Shown: piece by piece, positions 8,675 through 17,301 of the stretch
Layout of the letters: every line of letters begins with the position of its first letter
Position numbering within the stretch: the stretch's first letter is position 1
NCBI GenBank assembly: GCA_963668325.1
Contig: OY764222.1
Location: forward strand, 3,038,001-3,102,000
Length of the DNA stretch: 64,000 nt
Direction of reading: 5' to 3'
Source of the DNA: MPNP01 sp963668325
GTDB taxonomy: Bacteria; Pseudomonadota; Alphaproteobacteria; Rhodobacterales; Rhodobacteraceae
Notes under the pieces: generated by a model
The model's input: the letters and a program-made list of their open reading frames with translations, nothing else
Told to the model about the DNA's origin: nothing
Databases searched by the model: none
Program-made: the position numbers and the translations under genes

Positions 8675-10021
8675 ATGATTTGGAAGGATTGTCAATTGGA
8701 TACAGCTATTGTCATTTTAGCAGCTGGAAAAGGGACAAGAATGAATTCCCCCCAACCCAAAATCCTTCACGAATTGGGAGGGTTCCCCCTTTACTATCAC
8801 TCACTGGCTACAAGTAAAAAAATTCAACCAATCCAAACATATTTTGTCACAGGGGACGATAACAAGGAGATTTTAACTTCACTCAACGAGGTTGATTACC
8901 AGCCTGAAATTGTTGTGCAGGAAAAGCAGCTCGGTACTGGTCATGCTGTTAAATGTGCGCTGAGTCAAATGGGGAATTTTGATGGTTTGTTGATTATCCT
9001 TTATGGGGATACACCATTTATCCAAAAGAATACACTGTACAGGCTAATCGCCAGTACCACTGACAAGGCACCTATTTCTTTTCTTGGCTTTCAGACACAA
9101 AACCCAGGGAAGTATGGTCGAATAATTCAGGACAATGATGGGACAATAACCAAGATTGTTGAATATAAGGATTTGTGCCTCGGAGAAGAAAACATAACCC
9201 TTTGCAACAGTGGTATGGTTTGCGGAATTGCCTCAACATTGAAACGACTTATTGCCAAGCTTGATACCCAAAATGCCAGTGGAGAATACTACCTGACTGA
9301 TATTGCCGAATTAGCCAAGAAAGAAAATATTGCTTGTTCGGTAACCATTTGTGATGAAGAAGAAACCATCGGTATCAACACTCAGGAAGACCTTGCCAAC
9401 GCTGAAGGCATATTTCAGGCAAAAAAAAGAAAGGAGATGATGGACCAGGGGGTAACACTCCAATCACCTGAAAATATTTTTTTTAGCTTGGACACAGTTA
9501 TCCACAATAATGTTGTCATTGAACCTAATGTGTACTTTGGTCCAGGAGTTGAAATCAGTTCAGGAACCCGAATCAGGGCTTATTCTTATTTGGAAGGATG
9601 TTCAATTGGGGCTGGATGTGTTATTGGTCCCTTTGCTCGAATAAGGCAAGGTACAAATATAGGCGAAAATTGTCGCATCGGTAATTTTGTCGAAATTAAG
9701 CAGGCACAAATTAAGGCTGGTTCGAAAGCCTCCCACCTTTCCTATGTTGGTGATGCTGAAATTGGTAAGAATACCAACATTGGGGCTGGCACCATATTCT
9801 GCAATTTTGACGGGATTAGAAAGAACAAGACAACGGTCGGGGACAATTCCTTTATTGGTTCAAACACAGTTTTTATTTCCCCTGTCGAAGTGGGTAAAAA
9901 TTCCATGACAGCAGCCGGGTCAGTTATCAACAAAAAAATTCCAGATGGTGCCTTGGGAATAGCGCGGACAAAGCAGAAAAATATTGAGCGTTATACCAAA
10001 ACCCGTCCGGCCAAGAAATAA
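8675..10021 (+). CDS. glmU: Bifunctional GlcNAc-1-P uridylyltransferase / glucosamine-1-P acetyltransferase
   Basis: 448-residue cytoplasmic enzyme making UDP-GlcNAc for peptidoglycan and LPS. The N-terminal pyrophosphorylase domain has LAAGKGTRM at 15-23, the uridine-contacting EKQLGTGHAV and YGDTPF. The C-terminal half is a left-handed beta-helix of hexapeptide repeats with GPFARIRQGTNIG, GNFVEIKQA, AGSKASHLSYVGDAEIG and NFDGIRKNKT. ATG 8675 is used, but TTG 8696 (reading LDTAIVILAAGKG) sits behind GGAAGGA and may be the true start, giving 441 residues. It runs 19 bases before glmS in the common glmUS operon. Confidence 0.96.
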   Translation: MIWKDCQLDTAIVILAAGKGTRMNSPQPKILHELGGFPLYYHSLATSKKIQPIQTYFVTGDDNKEILTSLNEVDYQPEIVVQEKQLGTGHAVKCALSQMGNFDGLLIILYGDTPFIQKNTLYRLIASTTDKAPISFLGFQTQNPGKYGRIIQDNDGTITKIVEYKDLCLGEENITLCNSGMVCGIASTLKRLIAKLDTQNASGEYYLTDIAELAKKENIACSVTICDEEETIGINTQEDLANAEGIFQAKKRKEMMDQGVTLQSPENIFFSLDTVIHNNVVIEPNVYFGPGVEISSGTRIRAYSYLEGCSIGAGCVIGPFARIRQGTNIGENCRIGNFVEIKQAQIKAGSKASHLSYVGDAEIGKNTNIGAGTIFCNFDGIRKNKTTVGDNSFIGSNTVFISPVEVGKNSMTAAGSVINKKIPDGALGIARTKQKNIERYTKTRPAKK

Positions 10022-10040
10022 TAAATTAGAGGCAGTATAA

Positions 10041-11861
10041 ATGTGCGGTATAATAGGGTACTTGGGTAATAATGAGGCCTCCCCAATATTATTGGAATCA
10101 TTGAAGAGATTGGAATACAGGGGATATGACAGTGCCGGAATAACAACAGTTCATCAGGGCGAACTGTTAGTAAGAAAGGCTTCAGGCAGGCTGGTAAACC
10201 TGGCCGATTTGCTGGTCAGGGATCCTATTCGGGGGAAAATTGGCATCGGTCATACCCGGTGGGCGACCCACGGCAAGGCAACAGAAAATAATGCCCATCC
10301 CCATAGCTCAAAAAATGTATCCGTTGTACACAATGGAATCATTGAAAACTACAAGGAAATTAAGAAACAACTCATTCAAGAAAGTTATGGTTTCCATTCC
10401 GAGACCGACACCGAAGTTATTCCGGTCCTCTGCCAGAAATTTCTTGACAAGGGCTTATCCTGTCTGGATTCTGTCCATCAAACGGTGGATATGCTCAAGG
10501 GCCAGTACGCCATCTGTTTTATATTTAAAAACAACAGTGATTTGATAATTCTAGCCCGAAGAGGATCACCATTGGTGATTGGTCATGGCCAATCTACCAT
10601 GTTTGTTGCCTCCGACGCCTTGGCCTTGGCTGGGTTAACCAAGGAAATAACTTATCTGGAGGATGGTGATACGGCGACAGTTACTCGAAATGGAGCAACG
10701 GTATTCGATAAATCCCATAATGTTATCAACCGCCCGAGGGCCTTTGTAACTATTGATGCTATTGACTTGAACAAAGGTGGATTCAGGCACTTCATGCTCA
10801 AGGAAATCCATGAACAACCTGAAGTATTGGCGAAGGCAATCAAGAATGTAACATCTGATAATTGGTTAGAAACAACTGGGGTCAGACCCCTGCCCTTCAG
10901 CCAATTAGAAGGTATAAACCTGCTTGGCTGTGGAACTGCTTGTTATGCTTGCATGATTGCTTCCTATTGGTTTGAAAACCTTGCTAGAATACCAGGTAGA
11001 GCTGAAATTGCCTCTGAATTCAAATATCGGGATGCAATTATCAAGCCCAATGATTTATCAATCTTTGTTAGCCAGTCGGGGGAAACAGCTGATACTCTTT
11101 CTGCTTTGAGATATGTAATCAATCGAAACGGACACAATTTATCCATACTGAATAACCTAGTCAGTACCATGGCCAAGGAAGGTTCATATTCCCTTCCGAT
11201 TCATGCTGACCTGGAAATTAGTGTTGCTTCAACCAAGGCCTTCACTTGTCAGTTAATGGTTCTATTAGGGTTAGCCTTGGAAATAGGTAAAATTAAAAAA
11301 ACACTAACCCTTGATGAATACAACAATTTCAAGCAATCCTTATTTCAACTTCCAGGGCTTATCAACATCGTTTTGGGGTTAAGTGATGATATTCGCAAAA
11401 TAGCTGAATTCCTTTCTGAATGCCCCAATGCACTGTTTATCGGTAGAGGAGTGATGTATCCAACAGCTCTCGAAGGTGCGCTGAAACTCAAGGAAATCAG
11501 TTATATTCATGCCGAGGGAATGGCAGCAGGGGAATTAAAACATGGTCCAATTTCGCTGATTGAAAAGACCTTTCCCACCATCGTTCTGGCCCCAAGTGAT
11601 CATCTGTTTGAAAAAACAAAATCCAACATGGTAGAAATTCAATCCCGGAACGGCCCCATTATCCTGCTGTCAGATGCCAAGGGAGTTGAGGATATCGGTG
11701 ATGATGTGAACTATTCTTTAACCTTACCCAAGGTACATCCTCTGTTGGCACCAATTATTTATACAATTCCTCTTCAACTTCTTGCATACCATTCTGGTGT
11801 TATCAAGGGATTGGATGTTGATAACCCCAGGCACTTGGCCAAGTCAGTAACGGTTGAATAG
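10041..11861 (+). CDS. glmS: Glutamine--fructose-6-phosphate aminotransferase (isomerising)
   Basis: 606-residue enzyme that makes glucosamine-6-phosphate from fructose-6-P and glutamine, the first step of UDP-GlcNAc synthesis. Cys2 of MCGIIGYLG is the N-terminal nucleophile of the glutaminase domain, with GHTRWATHG and HNGIIENY following. Two SIS domains come next: LLGCGTACYACMIASYW and SQSGETADTLSALR in the first, IGRGVMYPTALEGALKLKEISYIHAE in the second. The C-terminus DNPRHLAKSVTVE is the canonical ending. Length matches the family. Second gene of the glmU-glmS operon; a hairpin lies 20 bases after the stop. Confidence 0.97.
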   Translation: MCGIIGYLGNNEASPILLESLKRLEYRGYDSAGITTVHQGELLVRKASGRLVNLADLLVRDPIRGKIGIGHTRWATHGKATENNAHPHSSKNVSVVHNGIIENYKEIKKQLIQESYGFHSETDTEVIPVLCQKFLDKGLSCLDSVHQTVDMLKGQYAICFIFKNNSDLIILARRGSPLVIGHGQSTMFVASDALALAGLTKEITYLEDGDTATVTRNGATVFDKSHNVINRPRAFVTIDAIDLNKGGFRHFMLKEIHEQPEVLAKAIKNVTSDNWLETTGVRPLPFSQLEGINLLGCGTACYACMIASYWFENLARIPGRAEIASEFKYRDAIIKPNDLSIFVSQSGETADTLSALRYVINRNGHNLSILNNLVSTMAKEGSYSLPIHADLEISVASTKAFTCQLMVLLGLALEIGKIKKTLTLDEYNNFKQSLFQLPGLINIVLGLSDDIRKIAEFLSECPNALFIGRGVMYPTALEGALKLKEISYIHAEGMAAGELKHGPISLIEKTFPTIVLAPSDHLFEKTKSNMVEIQSRNGPIILLSDAKGVEDIGDDVNYSLTLPKVHPLLAPIIYTIPLQLLAYHSGVIKGLDVDNPRHLAKSVTVE

Positions 11862-11882
11862 AATAAAACAGGTATAAGTGGT

Positions 11883-11900
11883 ATTGCCCGTTTGGGCAAT
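11883..11900 (+). terminator. Hairpin after glmS, likely terminator
   Basis: Perfect 7-base stem ATTGCCC / GGGCAAT around a GTTT loop, 21 bases past the glmS stop. There is no long T-run, so termination strength is uncertain. Confidence 0.5.
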
Positions 11901-11975
11901 CAGTATTTAATTTCGGGTTATTGACGAGTACAAAATTGTGTGCCAAGACTTTGTTGTAGTCTAGTTTGTATATTC

Positions 11976-12692
11976 TCAAATGATATCATGTGAGTGATCG
12001 TGTCTATGTGGGTAATAGGCCAATTCATTATGTGGGAATTTACCAAATAAGTTGATGAAATTCTCATTGCTAAAAATTGAATTAGGCTCACCTTGGCAGC
12101 AAACATGGCCGTTCAAACAAATCACCCAGTTTGAAAAAGAAGAAACCACGTGAAGTTCATGACTCACCATGACAATGGCACAATTCGTTTTGATACGATA
12201 GTCATTCACTAGTCGATAAAATTTTTCTTCTCCTTCAGAATCCATCCCCTGCGTGGGTTCGTCCATGATAAGTAAGTTTGGTTCTGAGAGGAGGGCTCTG
12301 GCGTACAGGACTCTTTGGGTCTGGCCACCAGACAAATCTAATATTGGAACTTTGATCAAAGGTGTTATACCAGTTTCCTCCGCAATCTTATCAATTTTAT
12401 CTTTCGGGAATTTTTTACCCAAATTTAGAAAACTGTAAACATTTATGGGGATGGTGTCGTTGACATTTAATTTTTGGGGAACATAGCCAATCTGTAAATT
12501 CTCAGCCTTGGTAATTTTTCCATTTGATGGATTAAAAGCCCCAATCAGCAATTTCAAGAGAGTTGATTTTCCTGATCCATTAGGACCAATTATTGTCAGA
12601 AATACTCCTGGTTTTATAGTGAACGAAATATTTTGTAAAACCAAATTGCCTAGATAAGAAAAAAACACATTCTCAAAATTTACTAATGACAT
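11976..12692 (-). CDS. ABC transporter ATP-binding protein, zinc/manganese (ZnuC-like) type
   Basis: 238 residues: Walker A GPNGSGKSTLLK, Q-loop YVPQKLN, signature LSGGQTQRVLYARAL, Walker B LLIMDEPTQGMD and the switch His in MVSHELHVV. The C-terminus LAYYPHRHDHSHDII is His-rich, as often in ZnuC, and CLNGHVCCQGEP also matches that group. The expected permease (ZnuB) and binding protein (ZnuA) are absent from both sides, so it is an orphan ATPase here. Start ATG 12692 has AAGGACC 6 bases upstream. It lies 84 bases after the GPP34 gene on the same strand. Confidence 0.85.
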   Translation of the reverse strand: MSLVNFENVFFSYLGNLVLQNISFTIKPGVFLTIIGPNGSGKSTLLKLLIGAFNPSNGKITKAENLQIGYVPQKLNVNDTIPINVYSFLNLGKKFPKDKIDKIAEETGITPLIKVPILDLSGGQTQRVLYARALLSEPNLLIMDEPTQGMDSEGEEKFYRLVNDYRIKTNCAIVMVSHELHVVSSFSNWVICLNGHVCCQGEPNSIFSNENFINLFGKFPHNELAYYPHRHDHSHDII

Positions 12693-12776
12693 AATGGTCC
12701 TTCTTCATATCGTAAATTGAACTTTCTCAATTCGAATGCATTCAACCAAGAACCGAGCACCTCTGGCCCGGCTAAC

Positions 12777-13427
12777 TCAAAAGGGTGGATGCAAAGCCAA
12801 TGCCAAGGAAGCTTCAATATCACGGACAGAATTAGTAACTGCCCTTCCCAATAAATCCATATTTCTGATTTGTTTGATTCTATTCAAACACTTCCTGTGT
12901 TCGCTTTCGGATAAAATATGTTTAAATATCCCACTAGCTTCTACCAGGCTAATAATTACGATGTCCCTTGGACCAGGCAGTTTGTCACTAAACAACAGGT
13001 CCATTATCCTGAGTTTGACTTCTTGTTCAACTTTACCGTCAATAACCGGGTATCTCCGGGTTCTGAAAACCCATAAAAACCTATCATCAGCTTTCTCAAG
13101 AATTTTCTTTTCGACCAGCCTATTCAGGGCCATTTTTTTTATGCTGTCAGCATTCAAAGCACATTTCTCTACCCAAAACTTGGCATTATTTTCTTCCCCG
13201 GCTTCAATAATCATTGCCAAGGTTGGATCAAGCATTTCATCACCTGTTGGGGTGGAATCAATGACAACAAGCTTAGATAAATCAGTATCAATCTTGTTTC
13301 TCAGGGCGAGTTCCATTAACACGGCTCCAGAAAGGACACATCTCATGGAAAGTTCTGGAACATGCAGGATTTTACCATCCTCATCCTCCAAAACCATTAG
13401 CATTATTTCTTCTGGGAATGTTAACAT
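12777..13427 (-). CDS. GOLPH3/VPS74 (GPP34)-family protein
   Basis: 216-residue predicted cytosolic protein with the GPP34 layout: opening LTFPEEIMLMVLEDEDGK, CVLSGAVLMELALRNKID (family: ALAGALLMDLALRGRI), LVVIDSTPTGDEMLDPTLAMI, KMALNRLVEKKILEKADDR, VFRTRRYPVIDG, GPRDIVIISLVEASG, and a closing helix MDLLGRAVTNSVRDIEASL. Eukaryotic GOLPH3/Vps74 binds phosphatidylinositol-4-phosphate and sorts Golgi glycosyltransferases; bacterial homologues are mostly uncharacterised. Start ATG 13427 is chosen because AAAGGG lies 5 bases upstream, while the GTG at 13433 overlaps that site. The function here is unknown. Confidence 0.8.
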   Translation of the reverse strand: MLTFPEEIMLMVLEDEDGKILHVPELSMRCVLSGAVLMELALRNKIDTDLSKLVVIDSTPTGDEMLDPTLAMIIEAGEENNAKFWVEKCALNADSIKKMALNRLVEKKILEKADDRFLWVFRTRRYPVIDGKVEQEVKLRIMDLLFSDKLPGPRDIVIISLVEASGIFKHILSESEHRKCLNRIKQIRNMDLLGRAVTNSVRDIEASLALALHPPF

Positions 13428-13732
13428 TGACACCCTTTAGTTTTATCAATTGATTTTTGGATACCTAGGGATGCTAGTTTAATATTATATGAACAATATT
13501 CAACTTCTAGATATAAAATAATGCTTTGTCACCAATTTACTTACCCTTGAATTTGTAAGAAGGAGTTACCTAGTTTAATCAGGTGAAATTAAATTCCTCC
13601 ATTAACAGGGAGTTATTCTCAAAAATTCTCCATTCGGTTCCTTGATTTCGGCAAAAGAGGTGATTTGAAATTTCTTATCTGTCCATAAACTCCTCAAACC
13701 TCACACTCGATCCATCATCGGATACAGCACCT
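13428..13732. other. Divergent intergenic region between the GPP34 gene and moaA
   Basis: About 300 AT-rich bases expected to hold two divergent promoters. No riboswitch-like fold, tRNA or repeat was recognised. The moaA frame is open back to a TGA at 13661, so part of this may be coding. Confidence 0.4.
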
Positions 13733-14728
13733 TTGATTGATCCCTTTCTGAGGAAAATTTCCTATCTACGGGTGTCGGTAACCGACAGATGCGACTTTCG
13801 GTGTGTCTATTGTATGTCCGAGCACATGGTATTTCTTCCCAAAAAGGATTTGCTAACCTTAGAAGAACTTGACCGAATTTGCTCCATATTTATCAAGTTA
13901 GGTGTAAGAAAGGTTAGGCTAACAGGTGGTGAACCATTGGTCAGAAGAGGAATACTGGATTTTATTCAGGGATTGTCCAGACATCTGGATGATGATGTCC
14001 TTGACGAAATGACCATAACTACCAATGGATCTCAACTGGCCAAAAAAGCCCACGACCTGTTCAGGGCAGGGATACGCAGAATAAATGTATCGCTTGATAC
14101 TCTTGACCCAACCAAGTTTAAACAAATTACTCGGTGGGGAAGGCTTGAACAGGTATTGGAGGGTATCAAGGAAGCTCAAGAAGCTGGATTGAAGATCAAA
14201 ATCAATACAGTTGCCCTAAAGGGTTTTAATGAGGATGAGTTGTTTTCCCTTACCGAATGGTGCCATGACAATGGTTTTGATTTAACTTTCATTGAAGTCA
14301 TGCCCATGGGGGATATTGGAAATGAAAATAGGCTGGGACAATATTGGTCCCTGGAAGATCTACGGGAAAAATTAAGTACCCGATATACTTTGCGGGATTT
14401 GGCAGAAAGAACAGGTGGTCCAGCGAGATATGTTCAGATTGAGCAGACCGGTCAAAAAATTGGATTTATAACCCCACTTAGCCATAATTTTTGTGAAAGT
14501 TGTAATCGTGTTAGGTTAACCTGCACTGGTGAGCTGTTTATGTGTTTGGGACAAGAGGATAACGCCGATTTAAAGGCTTTGATGAGGAAATATCCCAATG
14601 ATGATTCCAAAGTTATAGAGGGAATCAGAGAAGCCATTTCGAGAAAACCCAAGGGACATGATTTTGATTATTCTCGCCAGAAAATAGACGGTATGGTATC
14701 AAGACACATGAGCCATACAGGAGGTTAG
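13733..14728 (+). CDS. moaA: GTP 3',8-cyclase (molybdenum cofactor biosynthesis protein A)
   Basis: 331-residue radical SAM enzyme that converts GTP to 3',8-cyclo-GTP, the first step of molybdopterin synthesis. The N-terminal 4Fe-4S cluster motif is CDFRCVYC (CxxxCxxC), followed by RLTGGEPLVR (SAM binding) and TNGSQL. The C-terminal second cluster uses FCESCNRVRLTCTGELFMC (CxxCx13C). The protein ends in Gly-Gly (SHTGG), the tail required in MoaA. The start is uncertain: TTG 13733 gives MIDPFLRKISYLRVSVTDRC, but the frame stays open for 23 codons upstream without ATG or GTG, and relatives usually have 10-20 extra residues. msrB follows 15 bases later. Confidence 0.95.
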   Translation: MIDPFLRKISYLRVSVTDRCDFRCVYCMSEHMVFLPKKDLLTLEELDRICSIFIKLGVRKVRLTGGEPLVRRGILDFIQGLSRHLDDDVLDEMTITTNGSQLAKKAHDLFRAGIRRINVSLDTLDPTKFKQITRWGRLEQVLEGIKEAQEAGLKIKINTVALKGFNEDELFSLTEWCHDNGFDLTFIEVMPMGDIGNENRLGQYWSLEDLREKLSTRYTLRDLAERTGGPARYVQIEQTGQKIGFITPLSHNFCESCNRVRLTCTGELFMCLGQEDNADLKALMRKYPNDDSKVIEGIREAISRKPKGHDFDYSRQKIDGMVSRHMSHTGG

Positions 14729-14743
14729 GAAAAGGAGCAACCC

Positions 14744-15142
14744 GTGACAGAAAAGATCGCCAAAACTGATGCTGAGTGGAAGGCACAACTCTCAGATTTA
14801 GCTTTCAGAGTGACTCGCAGAGGTGGTACCGAAAGACCATTTACCAATGACAATTTTCCCAAGCAAGAGGGCGTTTTTACTTGCGTATGCTGTGGTACTG
14901 AACTCTTTGATTCAAACCATAAATTTGACTCGGGTACTGGATGGCCTTCATTTTATCAACCCGGGGTTCCAGAAAATATTGGTGAAAAAGACGATTTTTC
15001 CCTATTTCGCCGTCGAACCGAAGTCATTTGTAATAAATGCGATGCTCATCTGGGTCATGTGTTCCCAGATGGTCCGAAACCAACAGGACTTCGCTATTGC
15101 ATCAATGGAGCAGCTTTAAAGTTCAACGCTTCCGAAGGCTAG
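14744..15142 (+). CDS. msrB: Peptide-methionine (R)-S-oxide reductase
   Basis: 132 residues. Reduces methionine-R-sulfoxide in proteins. It shows the two zinc CxxC pairs (CVCCG and CNKC), SGTGWPSFYQP, HLGHVFPDGPKPTGLRYCINGAALKF with the catalytic cysteine in RYCINGAAL, and an N-terminal VTRRGGTERPF. Start GTG 14744 follows AAGGAG at ideal spacing. It is probably co-transcribed with moaA. Confidence 0.95.
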   Translation: MTEKIAKTDAEWKAQLSDLAFRVTRRGGTERPFTNDNFPKQEGVFTCVCCGTELFDSNHKFDSGTGWPSFYQPGVPENIGEKDDFSLFRRRTEVICNKCDAHLGHVFPDGPKPTGLRYCINGAALKFNASEG

Positions 15143-15297
15143 TTTTCTATCACAATTTAGATTTATGGAATAAGCGATTTATTCATTTTCGAGATAAACT
15201 TTACACACCATACTAAGTAAATAAAACAACTATTACAGAGTATTAATTTGTGATTTTCATGATCTGATCAATACTCGGATAAAGTAAGTATAGACCC

Positions 15298-17301
15298 ATG
15301 AAACAAATAGGCAATATTGAGGGTATTGAAAAACGTCTTTGGAGCAGTGCGGACAACTTGCGTGCAAATAGTAACTTCTCATCCAACGAATATTTCTTGC
15401 CTGTTATGGGGCTGATCTTTTTACGACATGCCTATAATCGCTACCTGAAAATCAAACCTCGGATTGAAGCAACGCTTCCCAGTCGGAGAGGCAAAACTCG
15501 TGAACTAACCAAAGAAGATTTTTCGGGACGCAGAGCAATCTATTTGCGTAATGAAGCCCAGTTCGATTACCTAGTAAACCTTACTGATGCAGATGATCGA
15601 GCTGAAGCTATAATGCATGCCATGGAGATCATTGAGGAGGATTACGAGAGCCTTAAGGATATCCTCCCTAAACGTGAGTATCAAGAACTCGACAATGATG
15701 TACTAGGTACATTACTAAGAACGTTTAATGATCCCGCTCTAAGGTCTGCAAATGGCGATGTTTTCGGTCGTATTTATGAGTATTTCTTAACAGGGTTTGC
15801 AGATAAAAAAGCTCACGATGGAGGTGAATTCTTTACACCGGTTTCATTAGTTCAAATGATCGTGAACGTTATTGAACCTGATCATGGTAAAGTAATCGAT
15901 CCGGCATGCGGGTCAGGTGGTATGTTTGTTCAGTCCGGTCATTTCATTGAGCAAGCAAGCCTGAATCCTCAAGAGGTCGCTACATTCTACGGAATGGAAA
16001 AGAATCCTACAACCATTCGGCTAGCAAAAATGAATCTTGCTGTTCACGGACTAGAAGGTAAAATTTCAAAGGCCATTAGTTACTACGAAGAACCACACGA
16101 GCTAGTAGGGAAGTGTGATTTTGTAATGGCCAACCCGCCATTCAATGTAAACGAGATTGATGCATCCAAAATCAAAAATGATCCTCGACTTCCTTTTGAT
16201 ATCCCAGGTGTGAACAAGGAAGGTAAGGTATCTAATGGTAACTATGTTTGGATATCGTTTTTCTACTCATATCTGAATGATTCGGGAAGGGCTGGATTTG
16301 TCATGTCGTCCCAAGCTTCCTCTGCAGGAGGTGAGGAGGCCAAGGTACGTCAAAAATTAATACAGACGGGTCATGTTGATGCGATTATAGCAATCAGTGG
16401 CAATTTCTTTTACACCCGAACTATTCCTTGCGAACTATGGTTCCTTAACAAAGACAAACAGTATAGCGACAAGGTATTAATGGTGGATGCACGGAATACA
16501 TATCGGAAAGTTTCACGGAAGATATATGATTTCTCTTTCGAACAGTCCCAAAACCTGACAGCTATTTTCTGGCTTTATAGAGGACAGAGTGACCGATTTC
16601 TACAGCTTGTGGAGAAATACCTTCAATCAACTGTTGATTCCACCATGACTACTTTGGACCTTATATCTTTATTTTTTAATGCCATTGACAGGTTGAACCC
16701 AAAACGATGCGATCTCGGCAATGAAATTAATCAGGTTTATGGCCACCTGAAAATAGATGTAAAGAAATTTTCTACAACACTTACAGCACAAGCTGATTCG
16801 TGGTCTTGTTCCACAAGGGATAATATTGGGTTACAAATTGCTACTAAGGAAATGGTACCGATGGTGGAAACCAGCCGTGAACTGATCAAACAAATCGATA
16901 AAGTGTTCAAACTAATCAAAAAGCAGTCCAAAAACCAGAAAATTAAGGGGCTTAACCAATTGATCAAACATGCTGACGAGTCACGGAAGAATACTAATGA
17001 GGCATTGCGACAAGTACGTTATTTCCACAAACAAGCTTGCTGGCTTCAAGAGAGATTTCCAGAAGCTCTCCTTTGTGACATTGAGGGGTTAGTAAAATTG
17101 GTTGATCAAACTGAGTTGGAGGAGAATGACTGGAGTTTAGCCCCTGGTCGTTATGTTGGTATTGCATCTGAGAAAGAAGATGAAGATTTTGATTTTGCAA
17201 AAACTCTAAAGTATTTCCACTTGGAACTTAACCGTTTGAATGTTGAGGCCGAAGAACTAGCTAGCTTGATTCAGGAGAATTTTAAAGAGTTGCGATTGTG
17301 A
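15298..17301 (+). CDS. hsdM: Type I restriction-modification system, methyltransferase subunit
   Basis: 667-residue N6-adenine methyltransferase that, with HsdS, methylates the recognition site. It has an N-terminal HsdM helical domain (SSADNLRANSNFSSNEYF), SAM motif I DPACGSGGMF at 201-210, and catalytic motif IV NPPF at 279-282. The first 440 or so residues cover the whole classical HsdM. The remaining 220 are Lys/Gln/Glu-rich with predicted helices, ending in a segment (ENDWSLAPGRYVGIA) typical of long HsdM variants. The 3' end overlaps hsdS by 4 bases (GTGA). First gene of an hsdM-hsdS-hsdR operon that leads a defence island. Confidence 0.95.
   Translation: MKQIGNIEGIEKRLWSSADNLRANSNFSSNEYFLPVMGLIFLRHAYNRYLKIKPRIEATLPSRRGKTRELTKEDFSGRRAIYLRNEAQFDYLVNLTDADDRAEAIMHAMEIIEEDYESLKDILPKREYQELDNDVLGTLLRTFNDPALRSANGDVFGRIYEYFLTGFADKKAHDGGEFFTPVSLVQMIVNVIEPDHGKVIDPACGSGGMFVQSGHFIEQASLNPQEVATFYGMEKNPTTIRLAKMNLAVHGLEGKISKAISYYEEPHELVGKCDFVMANPPFNVNEIDASKIKNDPRLPFDIPGVNKEGKVSNGNYVWISFFYSYLNDSGRAGFVMSSQASSAGGEEAKVRQKLIQTGHVDAIIAISGNFFYTRTIPCELWFLNKDKQYSDKVLMVDARNTYRKVSRKIYDFSFEQSQNLTAIFWLYRGQSDRFLQLVEKYLQSTVDSTMTTLDLISLFFNAIDRLNPKRCDLGNEINQVYGHLKIDVKKFSTTLTAQADSWSCSTRDNIGLQIATKEMVPMVETSRELIKQIDKVFKLIKKQSKNQKIKGLNQLIKHADESRKNTNEALRQVRYFHKQACWLQERFPEALLCDIEGLVKLVDQTELEENDWSLAPGRYVGIASEKEDEDFDFAKTLKYFHLELNRLNVEAEELASLIQENFKELRL

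Noticed and set aside
12736..13440. A 234-codon rightward frame opposite the GPP34 gene
   Set aside because: The Ser/Leu-rich product is typical of an antisense shadow, and the opposite frame has clear family motifs.
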